From Corynebacterium lactis RW2-5 (GTDB lineage: Bacteria > Actinomycetota > Actinomycetes > Mycobacteriales > Mycobacteriaceae), in contig NZ_CP006841.1 of the NCBI RefSeq assembly GCF_001274895.1, positions 1,922,001-1,986,000 of the forward strand: a stretch of 64,000 bases of DNA, written 5' to 3'. Shown here piece by piece: positions 21,459 to 28,382 of this stretch (position 1 is its first letter; each line of letters begins with the position of its first letter). The notes below the pieces were generated by a model. It saw nothing but the letters and a program-made list of their open reading frames with translations. It was not told the DNA's origin and ran no database searches. A program made the position numbers and the translations under genes.

Positions 21459-23339
21459 GTGCGCCTGCTTAGCAGAATCCTGTCCACTACGCGAGTGCTC
21501 TGGCCGTTCTATATCGGTGTCGTTGTCTGCTCGCTGGCGACCGCGGCGGCGACGCTGGTCAGCCCATTCCTAATCCGCGACGCCACCGACGCAATCGTGT
21601 CCACCGCGACCGGAGGCGCCAGCGACGAGGTCATCTCGACCACGACGTGGACCGTCTTCTGGCTGGTGGCGGGCCTGCTCGTCGCGGACCTCACACAGAC
21701 GATTGTTCACAACGTCGGCGGATACCTCGGCGATGTGATGACGGCGCGCATGCGCGAGATTCTGTCGACCCGCTACTTCGCTAAGCTGCTGAGCCTGCCG
21801 CAGCGCTACTTCGACAGCCAGGTCACGGGCACCATCATCGCCCGCCTGGAGCGCTCAATCACTAACGTCACGCAGTTCTTGCAGGCGTTTTCGAACAACT
21901 TCTTCCCAATGCTGCTCACCGTCGGCGCGGTGCTCGTCATCACGGCGTGGCACTACTGGCCACTGGCGCTGCTGTTGATTATCGTCTTCCCGGTCTACAC
22001 CTTCCTCACTGCGCTGACATCCAAGAAGTGGCAGAAGATTGAGGGCAAGAAGAACGAGCAGATCGACTCCGCCGGCGGCCGCTTCGCAGAGGCGATTGGC
22101 CAGGTCAAGGTCGTCCGCTCCTTCACCGCCGAGCTGCGCGAAATTGCGTTCTTCGGCTCCCGCTTCGTCCGCACTATTTCTCTGACCCGCGAGCAGTCCT
22201 CGTGGTGGCACAGGATGGACGCCCTGCGCGGTGGAATCCTGAACCTGATCTTCGCGGGAATCTATATGGTGCTGTTCCTGCGCACCCTCTACGGGGACTT
22301 CTCCATCGGCACCATGGTCATGCTGATTCAGCTGATTAACATGGCCCGCCAGCCGGTGATGATGATGAGCTACCTCGTCGACACCGCGCAGCGCGCCATC
22401 GCCGGATCGCGCGACTACTTCCACGTCATGGAGCTCGAGCCCGAAAGCCGCACTCAGCCGGAGCTGCTGGCCGCCGTGCGTACCGACTCCGGCGAGGTCT
22501 CCGACTCTCCCGCAACCGCTGAGCGTGCCTGCCGCGACCGCGCCGAGGAGCAGAAGCGCGCCGGAGCGCCCATCGTGGACTTCGACGGCGTCTCCTTCGA
22601 ATACGACAAGGGCAAGCCCGTGCTCTCCGACGTCTCCTTCACCGCGTATTCCGGGCAGAAGGTCGCGCTGGTTGGCGAGTCCGGCGGAGGAAAGTCCACC
22701 ATCGTCAACCTGCTGCTGGGCTTCTACACCCCGACCGCGGGCAAGCTGAGCGTTATCGGGTCTGATGTCACCGAAATTTCCGGCTCGGACCTGCGCGCGG
22801 GCTCCGCCGTCGTGTTCCAGGATGCGGCGCTATTCTCCGGCACAATCAAGGAGAACATCGCCTACGGCAAGCCGGACGCCACAGACGCCGAGATTGTCGA
22901 GGCCGCCCGCAAGGCCAACGCCGACACATTCATCCGCAGTTTCGCCGACGGCTACGACACCACCATTGGCGAGCGCGGCCTGAAGCTCTCCGGCGGCCAG
23001 AAACAGCGCATCGCCATCGCCCGCGCAATCCTCAAAGACGCTCCCCTGCTTATCCTCGACGAGGCTACCTCCGCGCTGGACACCAAGGCCGAGCGCGAGG
23101 TTCAGCACGGCCTGGAGAAGCTGATGGAGGGCCGTACCACCGTCATCATCGCACACCGCCTGTCCACCATCTCCGACGTGGACACGATCGTCACGCTTGC
23201 CGACGGCCACGTCGACGAGGTCGGCGCCCCAGCCGAGCTCGCTACCACTGACGGCATATACGCCGAACTGCTCCGGCTGACCGCGTCGGCATCAGCTGCC
23301 GATCGCAAGCGCCTGAAGCAGTTCGGAATCAAGGGCTAG
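21459..23339 (+). CDS. ABC exporter, fused membrane and ATPase domains
   Basis: A 626-residue half-transporter. The N-terminal ABC type 1 membrane domain has about six hydrophobic helices over residues 15-305; the ATPase domain begins around 365. Walker A is GESGGGKST, the signature is LSGGQKQR, Walker B plus D-loop is LLILDEATSALDT, and the switch His is in IIAHRLST. The linker carries a charged stretch near 340-365. The GTG at 21459 has GAGG five bases upstream. Family members export lipids, peptides or drugs; substrate unknown. It presumably acts as a homodimer. Confidence 0.9.
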   Translation: MRLLSRILSTTRVLWPFYIGVVVCSLATAAATLVSPFLIRDATDAIVSTATGGASDEVISTTTWTVFWLVAGLLVADLTQTIVHNVGGYLGDVMTARMREILSTRYFAKLLSLPQRYFDSQVTGTIIARLERSITNVTQFLQAFSNNFFPMLLTVGAVLVITAWHYWPLALLLIIVFPVYTFLTALTSKKWQKIEGKKNEQIDSAGGRFAEAIGQVKVVRSFTAELREIAFFGSRFVRTISLTREQSSWWHRMDALRGGILNLIFAGIYMVLFLRTLYGDFSIGTMVMLIQLINMARQPVMMMSYLVDTAQRAIAGSRDYFHVMELEPESRTQPELLAAVRTDSGEVSDSPATAERACRDRAEEQKRAGAPIVDFDGVSFEYDKGKPVLSDVSFTAYSGQKVALVGESGGGKSTIVNLLLGFYTPTAGKLSVIGSDVTEISGSDLRAGSAVVFQDAALFSGTIKENIAYGKPDATDAEIVEAARKANADTFIRSFADGYDTTIGERGLKLSGGQKQRIAIARAILKDAPLLILDEATSALDTKAEREVQHGLEKLMEGRTTVIIAHRLSTISDVDTIVTLADGHVDEVGAPAELATTDGIYAELLRLTASASAADRKRLKQFGIKG

Positions 23340-23355
23340 TGCGGGCGGGGTCACG

Positions 23356-24315
23356 CTAAGGGCGCGGGACTATGTACTTGCCGACGGAGGGGACGACCTC
23401 GACCGTGACCGGCAGGGGGAACATGAAGTCGCCGTCGGCGTAGGCGTTCATGGGCCGCGCAGGTCCGGTGTATTCGACATGGGCCTTGCGGCAGCGATAA
23501 GTCGAGACCTCTTCTATCTCGTTAAGAGTGCCATCGAATACCGATTTGAAGGCCAGCGCGGCCTTAATTCGGGAACTCTTACCAATAACGGTGATATCCA
23601 GCAGTCCATCGGAGTGGTTGGCGGTCGGGCAAATCTTCATGCCGCCACCGTAGGAGCGGGTGTTACCGAACGCGGCCAGGGTAATCGGGTCGTCGAGCAC
23701 GCGGTCGTCGTCCAGCGTAATCTTGAACGGCAGCGAGTGGAAGGCGAGGAACTCGCGGACAATGGCCAGGTTGTAGCGGTTGCGGCCGTGCGGCCAGCTC
23801 ATCTGGTTGACGCGGTCGGAGACAATCGAGTCGAATCCGGCGCACATGATGGTGCCGAACCACTTCTGGTTGCCCTGGACATCGGTGATGCGGCCTAGGT
23901 CGGTGGTGGTCCAGAAGCCGTCGGCGATGACGTTTGCGGCTTCCTTGGCATCGTCGCGCGGAAGGTTGTACTCGCGACCGTGGTCATTGCCGGTGCCCGC
24001 GGGGACGATGCCCAGCGGGATGCCGGTGCCAGCCTGCTCCTGCAGCGCGAGGTTGATCATGCCGTCGCCACCGCAGACCGCCAGCGCGTCGATGCGTCCG
24101 TCCGAGATGACCTCGCGGATCAGCTTGCGGGCATCGTCCGGGTTGGAGCCCTGCAGGGCGATGACATCGATGCCACGATCGGCGAACACTCGGCTTGCCT
24201 TGCGGGACGCGGCCTGGGAGGCGCCATGCCCCGCATGGGGGTTAGTCACGAGTGCGAGCGTCTCAATCTTTGTGTTACCCAGGGGGTAGTTGAGGTCCTT
24301 ATCTTGAACAGTCAT
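23356..24315 (-). CDS. Diacylglycerol/lipid kinase family protein
   Basis: A 319-residue member of the DagK catalytic domain family (YegS/BmrU-like), which phosphorylates diacylglycerol or a related lipid. ATP-binding motifs are TNPHAGHG near the N-terminus and CGGDGMINLALQ; GIVPAGTGNDHGREYNLP is the classic GTGND motif. The lipid-binding beta domain follows, ending in YADGDFMFPLPVTVEVVP. The gene is convergent with the ABC exporter and divergent from the flavoenzyme at 24496. Several paralogues are usual in actinobacteria, so the precise substrate is open. Confidence 0.88.
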   Translation of the reverse strand: MTVQDKDLNYPLGNTKIETLALVTNPHAGHGASQAASRKASRVFADRGIDVIALQGSNPDDARKLIREVISDGRIDALAVCGGDGMINLALQEQAGTGIPLGIVPAGTGNDHGREYNLPRDDAKEAANVIADGFWTTTDLGRITDVQGNQKWFGTIMCAGFDSIVSDRVNQMSWPHGRNRYNLAIVREFLAFHSLPFKITLDDDRVLDDPITLAAFGNTRSYGGGMKICPTANHSDGLLDITVIGKSSRIKAALAFKSVFDGTLNEIEEVSTYRCRKAHVEYTGPARPMNAYADGDFMFPLPVTVEVVPSVGKYIVPRP

Positions 24316-24398
24316 CAGTCCGAAACCTATCCTGACATGCGATTTTTGGGCTTAATGCCCATCTTAGAGGGCTCTTAACAAAATTCTATCAGGATTAC

Positions 24399-24439
24399 TT
24401 GACATTTTTTTACATTCCGTAACGGAATGGGGTTAGAAT
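24399..24439 (+). promoter_or_regulatory. Promoter region of the alkyl-DHAP-synthase-like gene
   Basis: A consensus TTGACA (24399-24404) and a TAGAAT (24434-24439) flank a perfect palindrome. The spacing between the two hexamers is 29 bases, too long for one promoter, so TAGAAT may be used with a poor -35, or TTGACA with another -10. Confidence 0.4.
24413..24429. promoter_or_regulatory. Perfect 17-bp palindromic operator candidate
   Basis: CATTCCGTAACGGAATG is a perfect inverted repeat with 8-base arms around a single central A. It lies between promoter-like hexamers about 67 bases before the flavoenzyme start. The size and symmetry are those of TetR- or similar homodimeric repressor sites. 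The regulator is not identifiable here. Confidence 0.6.
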
Positions 24440-24495
24440 AGTGCTAGAAACATCGACATCCCATTGGGCAACCCTGATCGAGAGGAACTTCCACA

Positions 24496-26187
24496 ATGGC
24501 TAATAAGCTCACCATCCCTTACCGTATGCGCTGGTGGGGCTGGGGCGTAGACGGCAACGACAAGCCGATCACCGCAGAGAGCGAAAAGCTCCTCCAGCGA
24601 GAAATCGGAATGTCTCTCGAGGCCAACAACCCGCCCCGCGATATCGCCGAGGTCACCATCCCGGACAGCCGGCTTGCCGACGACGACATTGCAGCACTGT
24701 CCGCGGTCGTGGGCGAAGAATCCGTCGCAACTGACCACGACACCCGCGTCAAGCACGCCGTCGGCCGCTCCTACGCCGACCTGGCCCGACTGCGCGCAGC
24801 GAAGCTGGACGTAGCCCCCGACGCCGTCGTCCTGCCGAAGACCGAGGAGCAGATCGAGCAGCTACTGAAGGTCTGTTCCGAGCGCAAGACCGCCATCGTC
24901 GCCTTCGGCGGCGGCACCTCGGTCGTCGGCGGCGTCGAGGCAATCGACGGCGGGTTCGGCAAGGCGATTGCCGTCTCCATGGTTGCCTTCGACAAGATCC
25001 TGGAAATCGACGAGATTTCCGGCACAGTCACCGTAGAGTCTGGAGTATTCGGCCCGGACCTGGAAGAGGCACTGTCCGCCAAGGGCTTCACCGCAGGCCA
25101 CTTCCCGCAGTCCTTCGAGTACTCCACCGTCGGCGGCTGGGTCTCCTGCCGCTCCGCAGGCCAGGAGTCCTCCGGATACGGTCGCATCGACCGCAACGTC
25201 ATCGGCATGCGCGTCGTCACCCCGGCCGGTACCATGGAATTCCGCGACATGCCGTCGTCGGCCTCCGGCCCGAACCCGCGGGAGCTCTTCCTGGGCTCCG
25301 AGGGCACCCTTGGCATCATCACGCACGTGACCATCGCGCTGAACAAGCGCCCGGAGAAGATGCTCTTCGACACTTACTTCTTCAACTCCTTCGACGAAGC
25401 CGCACAGGTCATGCGCGAGCTGGAGCAGAGCGGCCACGTCCCGCACCTGGCCCGCCTGTCGGACGAGAAGGAGACCAAGTTCGGCCTAACGCAGCTGGCC
25501 TCGGGCAACCTGAGCGAGAATGTCATCAAGTACCTGAAGTTCCGCGGCATCGATACACCGTGCATGACCATTTTCGGCTTCGCACAGACCGACGCCCTCG
25601 GCGCCCGAGTCGCCCGCGAGCGCCTGGCCACCCGACTGCTGACCAAGAAGTGCGTCCGCGTCGGCTCGATCCCGGGCATGGCATGGGTCAACCACCGATT
25701 CTCCTCTCCGTACCTGCGCGACGTCATGATGACCCGCCGCGTCGGCGTCGATACGCTTGAGACCGCCACCACCTGGGACCAGGCCTGCGAGCTGCGCCGC
25801 AAGATTATCTCCCGCATGGAGGCAGCCGGCGAGGCCCACGGAACCCCGGTGTACGTGTTCTGCCACATCTCGCACATGTACGAGTCCGGCTGCTCGCTGT
25901 ACTTCACATACTTCTTCCGCGAGACCGAGGGCGAGATCCTGCAGCAGTGGATGGACATCAAGTCCGCAGCCTCCAACGCCATGATGGAGTTCGGCGGCAC
26001 CATCACACACCACCACGGCGTCGGGCAGGACCACTCTCCGCAGTACTACGAGGAGAACACCGAACTCTTCGCAAAGGTCATGCAGACCATCAAAAAGGAG
26101 CTCGACCCCGCCGGCATCCTCAACCCCGGCAAGCTGGCCACGGGCCCGCGCGCCCTCGAGGACCGCTACAACGGGAAGATGATCTAG
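24496..26187 (+). CDS. FAD-binding oxidase, alkyl-dihydroxyacetonephosphate synthase-like
   Basis: A 563-residue VAO/PCMH-fold flavoprotein. The N-terminus TIPYRMRWWGWG and the FAD-site region VLPKTEEQIEQLLKVCSERKTAIVAFGGGTSVVGG are those of the AGPS group, as are FLGSEGTLGIITHVT and GGTITHHHGVGQDHSPQYYEE near the C-terminus. AGPS replaces the acyl chain of acyl-DHAP with a fatty alcohol to make ether lipids; bacterial homologues are widespread in actinobacteria but their reaction is mostly unproven. GlpD follows on the same strand. SD AGAGGA precedes the ATG by about nine bases. Confidence 0.85.
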   Translation: MANKLTIPYRMRWWGWGVDGNDKPITAESEKLLQREIGMSLEANNPPRDIAEVTIPDSRLADDDIAALSAVVGEESVATDHDTRVKHAVGRSYADLARLRAAKLDVAPDAVVLPKTEEQIEQLLKVCSERKTAIVAFGGGTSVVGGVEAIDGGFGKAIAVSMVAFDKILEIDEISGTVTVESGVFGPDLEEALSAKGFTAGHFPQSFEYSTVGGWVSCRSAGQESSGYGRIDRNVIGMRVVTPAGTMEFRDMPSSASGPNPRELFLGSEGTLGIITHVTIALNKRPEKMLFDTYFFNSFDEAAQVMRELEQSGHVPHLARLSDEKETKFGLTQLASGNLSENVIKYLKFRGIDTPCMTIFGFAQTDALGARVARERLATRLLTKKCVRVGSIPGMAWVNHRFSSPYLRDVMMTRRVGVDTLETATTWDQACELRRKIISRMEAAGEAHGTPVYVFCHISHMYESGCSLYFTYFFRETEGEILQQWMDIKSAASNAMMEFGGTITHHHGVGQDHSPQYYEENTELFAKVMQTIKKELDPAGILNPGKLATGPRALEDRYNGKMI

Positions 26188-26235
26188 TAGAGCGTCTTTT
26201 TGGCCGAGTTACCGGGGTCGTGCACGGGCGCGGTC

Positions 26236-26349
26236 CTACTCGGCGAGGCTGACCAGCTCGCTGGCGTAAATCTCCGGCGCTGCTGGGCCGTCATAAATGA
26301 ACAGGGAAACGTAGTCTTCCAGGGTGAAGGTTTCGATTGCGGCAGTCAT
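26236..26349 (-). CDS. Small ORF, 37 residues, acidic
   Basis: The ORF reads MTAAIETFTL then an acidic, hydrophobic mixture ending ASELVSLAE. It has no cysteine, membrane span or recognised motif. It lies 155 bases downstream of the poly-cysteine ORF on the same strand and could share its transcript. The ribosome-binding site is weak. Codon use is like the neighbouring genes, which mildly supports coding. Confidence 0.35.
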   Translation of the reverse strand: MTAAIETFTLEDYVSLFIYDGPAAPEIYASELVSLAE

Positions 26350-26504
26350 TGTGGCGTGCGTTGCTTTCTGTGCTGTGGCTGGCTTCTTATCTGCAGTTCG
26401 GGCTTTTTAAGGTCCGTGCGACGGAAAGCGCTAACAGTGCAACTTGCAGCTTGGGTTTTCAATGACACCCCCGGTTTCAACAGGGGGACAAGTTTATAAG
26501 CCGC

Positions 26505-26621
26505 TTAGTTTCCACGCACCCGGGGCACGGACTGGAGACAGCAGCAACACATCTGCAGCGATGGCGTGAGTTCAAGCGCCTGGATTGCGTTAGCAACCTT
26601 TGAGTTTGCGCGTAATGCCAT
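26505..26621 (-). CDS. 38-residue ORF with four consecutive cysteines
   Basis: The ORF starts MALRANSKVANAIQALELTP and then has Met24 followed by Cys25-Cys28 (codons TGT TGC TGC TGT) before LQSVPRVRGN. The ATG at 26619-26621 has an excellent AAGGAG about eight bases upstream, better than most genes here. Poly-cysteine short ORFs act as cysteine-responsive attenuators in mycobacteria; this could be a similar sensor, or a small Cys-rich peptide. It diverges from glpD. The only ORF downstream on its strand before the flavoenzyme is the 37-residue one, so an attenuated cysteine operon is not visible. Confidence 0.6.
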   Translation of the reverse strand: MALRANSKVANAIQALELTPSLQMCCCCLQSVPRVRGN

Positions 26622-26657
26622 CGGTAATCTCCTTTCGTTTTCGTCCGTGCCCAAAGT

Positions 26658-26677
26658 GACTAATGAACAACTTAGTC
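26658..26677. promoter_or_regulatory. Inverted repeat GACTAA-N8-TTAGTC in the glpD / poly-Cys divergent region
   Basis: Perfect 6-base arms lie between the poly-Cys ORF (start 26621) and glpD (start 26714). On the minus strand a TAGACT hexamer (26674-26679) within it could be a -10 for the poly-Cys transcript. Bases 26664-26679 (TGAAC-N6-GTCTA) match the corynebacterial McbR consensus at 8 of 10 positions. Candidate operator only. Confidence 0.4.
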
Positions 26678-26713
26678 TATTTCTCCAATAAACGGAAGTT
26701 CGAGGGAACTTAC

Positions 26714-28297
26714 ATGTCTGCCACGCACACCCCCAACCCCCGCGCCGAGGACGGCGCACTGAACAAGAAGCGTCGGCAAGCGGACCTGGACCGCCTGCGC
26801 GACGGTGCAGCAAAGGGCGAACTCCCGGACCTGCTCGTCATCGGTGCCGGCATCACCGGCGTCGGCATCGCGCTCGACGCGGCATCCCGCGGTTTGGACA
26901 CAGTCCTGATCGACGCACACGATCTCGCATTCGGCACCTCTCGCTGGTCCTCGAAGCTCGCCCACGGAGGACTGCGCTACCTGGCCACTGGCAACGTCGG
27001 GATTGCCCGCCGCTCGGCGGTTGAGCGCGGCACCCTACTCGATGTCACCGCCCCGCACCTGGTCCACAAGCTGCCGCAGGTCGTGCCGGTCATGAATGTC
27101 TTCGCGCCGCTAACCCGCATCCTGCCGCGAATGGGCTTCCTCGCCGGAGACTTCCTCCGCATCATCGCAGGCACCTCAGCGACGACACTGCCCCTGTCGC
27201 GCACCGTCGGAAAGCAGCGCGTGGCGGAGCTCTCGCCGACCGTCCGCAAGAAGGACGTGCAGTTTGGCTACGTCAACTACGACGGCCAACTGCGTGACGA
27301 CGCCCGCCTGGTCACCGCAATCGCACGCACCGCCGCCAGCTACGGCGCCACCGTGCTGACCAAGGTCCGCTGCGAGAACGCGACCGGCACGGGTGCCACC
27401 CTGGTCGACGAGCTGAGCGGCGAGAAGTTCGAGCTGCCGGCCCGCACCGTCGTCAATGCGACCGGCGTGTGGGCAGGAGACGTCGACAGCAGCATCAAGG
27501 TGCGTCCGTCGCGCGGCACGCACCTTGTGCTGGACGCCGCGAAGCTGGGCAACCCGACCGGATCCCTGACCGTGCCGGTACCGGGCTACACCAACCGCTT
27601 CTGCTTCGTTCTGCCCGCAGAGCACAACCGCGTCTACATCGGCCTGACCGACGAGTCGGCGCCCGGCCCCATCCCGGACGTCCCCGAGGTCCCGGAGGAG
27701 GACATCACCTTCCTGCTCGACGTCATCAACCAGGCCCTGGAGACCCCGTTGACCCGCGAGGACGTCAACGGCGCGTTCGCCGGCCTGCGCCCGCTGATTG
27801 ACTCCGGCGAGGGCAACACCGCCGACCTCTCGCGCGAGCACGCGCTGCTGGAGGCCGACAACGGCCTGATTTCGATTACCGGCGGCAAGCTCACCGAGTA
27901 CCGACTGATGGCCGAGCAGACGGTGGATAAGGTGATCTCCAAACTGGGCATCACCGCCCCTGAGTGCCTGACCCGCCGCATCCCAGTACTCGGCTCCGAC
28001 CGCCGCGGCATGGACCGCGCCCGCACCGCCGCGGAGGCCGGACGCATTCCGATGGCCCTGTTTAACCGCTACGGCGCCGAATCGCAGGAGGTCATCGACT
28101 CCTGCCCACTGGAGCGCCCGCTGGATCCAGTGGCCGAGGGCATCGACGTCACCCGCGCCGAGTTCGCCTGGCACGTCACCCACGAAGGGGCTCTCAGCGT
28201 CGACGACATTCTCGACCGACGCACCCGCATCGGCCTGGTCGCCGCGGACCGCGAGGCCGCTCTGCCCGCCGCCGAGGAGGCACTGAAGCTAGCATAG
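26714..28297 (+). CDS. glpD: Aerobic glycerol-3-phosphate dehydrogenase
   Basis: GlpD oxidises sn-glycerol-3-phosphate to dihydroxyacetone phosphate at the membrane and passes electrons to quinone. The FAD-binding Rossmann motif is LVIGAGITGVGIALDAASRG, followed by SSKLAHGGLRYLATG, then ISITGGKLTEYRLMAEQTVD and the C-terminal helical DAO_C region. At 527 residues it is full-length. I chose the ATG at 26714 (MSATHTP) with GAGGGA seven bases upstream over an earlier ATG at 26663. Together with the flavoenzyme and lipid kinase it frames a glycerolipid locus. Confidence 0.93.
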   Translation: MSATHTPNPRAEDGALNKKRRQADLDRLRDGAAKGELPDLLVIGAGITGVGIALDAASRGLDTVLIDAHDLAFGTSRWSSKLAHGGLRYLATGNVGIARRSAVERGTLLDVTAPHLVHKLPQVVPVMNVFAPLTRILPRMGFLAGDFLRIIAGTSATTLPLSRTVGKQRVAELSPTVRKKDVQFGYVNYDGQLRDDARLVTAIARTAASYGATVLTKVRCENATGTGATLVDELSGEKFELPARTVVNATGVWAGDVDSSIKVRPSRGTHLVLDAAKLGNPTGSLTVPVPGYTNRFCFVLPAEHNRVYIGLTDESAPGPIPDVPEVPEEDITFLLDVINQALETPLTREDVNGAFAGLRPLIDSGEGNTADLSREHALLEADNGLISITGGKLTEYRLMAEQTVDKVISKLGITAPECLTRRIPVLGSDRRGMDRARTAAEAGRIPMALFNRYGAESQEVIDSCPLERPLDPVAEGIDVTRAEFAWHVTHEGALSVDDILDRRTRIGLVAADREAALPAAEEALKLA

Positions 28298-28302
28298 CGA
28301 AA

Positions 28303-28318
28303 TAGACCAAGCTGTCTA
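28303..28318. promoter_or_regulatory. McbR-type operator TAGAC-N6-GTCTA upstream of aecD
   Basis: TAGACCAAGCTGTCTA matches the published C. glutamicum McbR box (TAGAC-N6-GTCTA) at every defined position. McbR is the TetR-type repressor of methionine and cysteine genes, released from DNA by S-adenosylhomocysteine. The site covers the expected -35 of the TATAAA promoter at 28328, where a bound repressor would block RNA polymerase. Confidence 0.85.
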
Positions 28319-28327
28319 CATTGATGG

Positions 28328-28333
28328 TATAAA
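28328..28333 (+). promoter_or_regulatory. -10 box of aecD, probably leaderless
   Basis: TATAAA ends eight bases before the GTG start codon, which leaves no room for a Shine-Dalgarno and implies a leaderless mRNA. The matching -35 position falls inside the McbR-type operator. Confidence 0.65.
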
Positions 28334-28382
28334 GTGACACTGTGAATGAAAGCACCAGCAAGAACTTCGACAGTGTCACTTT
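28331..28382. repeat. 13-bp perfect inverted repeat across the aecD start codon
   Basis: AAAGTGACACTGT (28331-28343) and ACAGTGTCACTTT (28370-28382) are exact reverse complements separated by 26 bases. The left arm includes the first bases of the GTG start; the right arm lies inside the coding sequence. Each arm contains the self-palindrome AGTG-N-CACT, so it may be a pair of protein-binding sites rather than an RNA hairpin. Confidence 0.6.

Larger units (their letters stand above)
26188..26713. other. 525-bp interval between flavoenzyme and glpD
   Basis: There is no large gene. It holds two short minus-strand ORFs (26236-26349 and 26505-26621, listed separately), a GCCGAGT/ACTCGGC inverted repeat (26203-26209, 26238-26244) just past the flavoenzyme stop, a CCCCC-N10-GGGGG hairpin at about 26468-26487, and a 6-bp inverted repeat (26658-26677) in the divergent promoter area. 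No tRNA-like or rRNA-like structure is seen. Confidence 0.5.

Noticed and set aside
26505..26813. Long form (102 codons) of the poly-Cys ORF
   Set aside because: The extra N-terminus overlaps glpD on the other strand. The internal ATG at 26619-26621 has the strong AAGGAG, so the 38-codon form is preferred.
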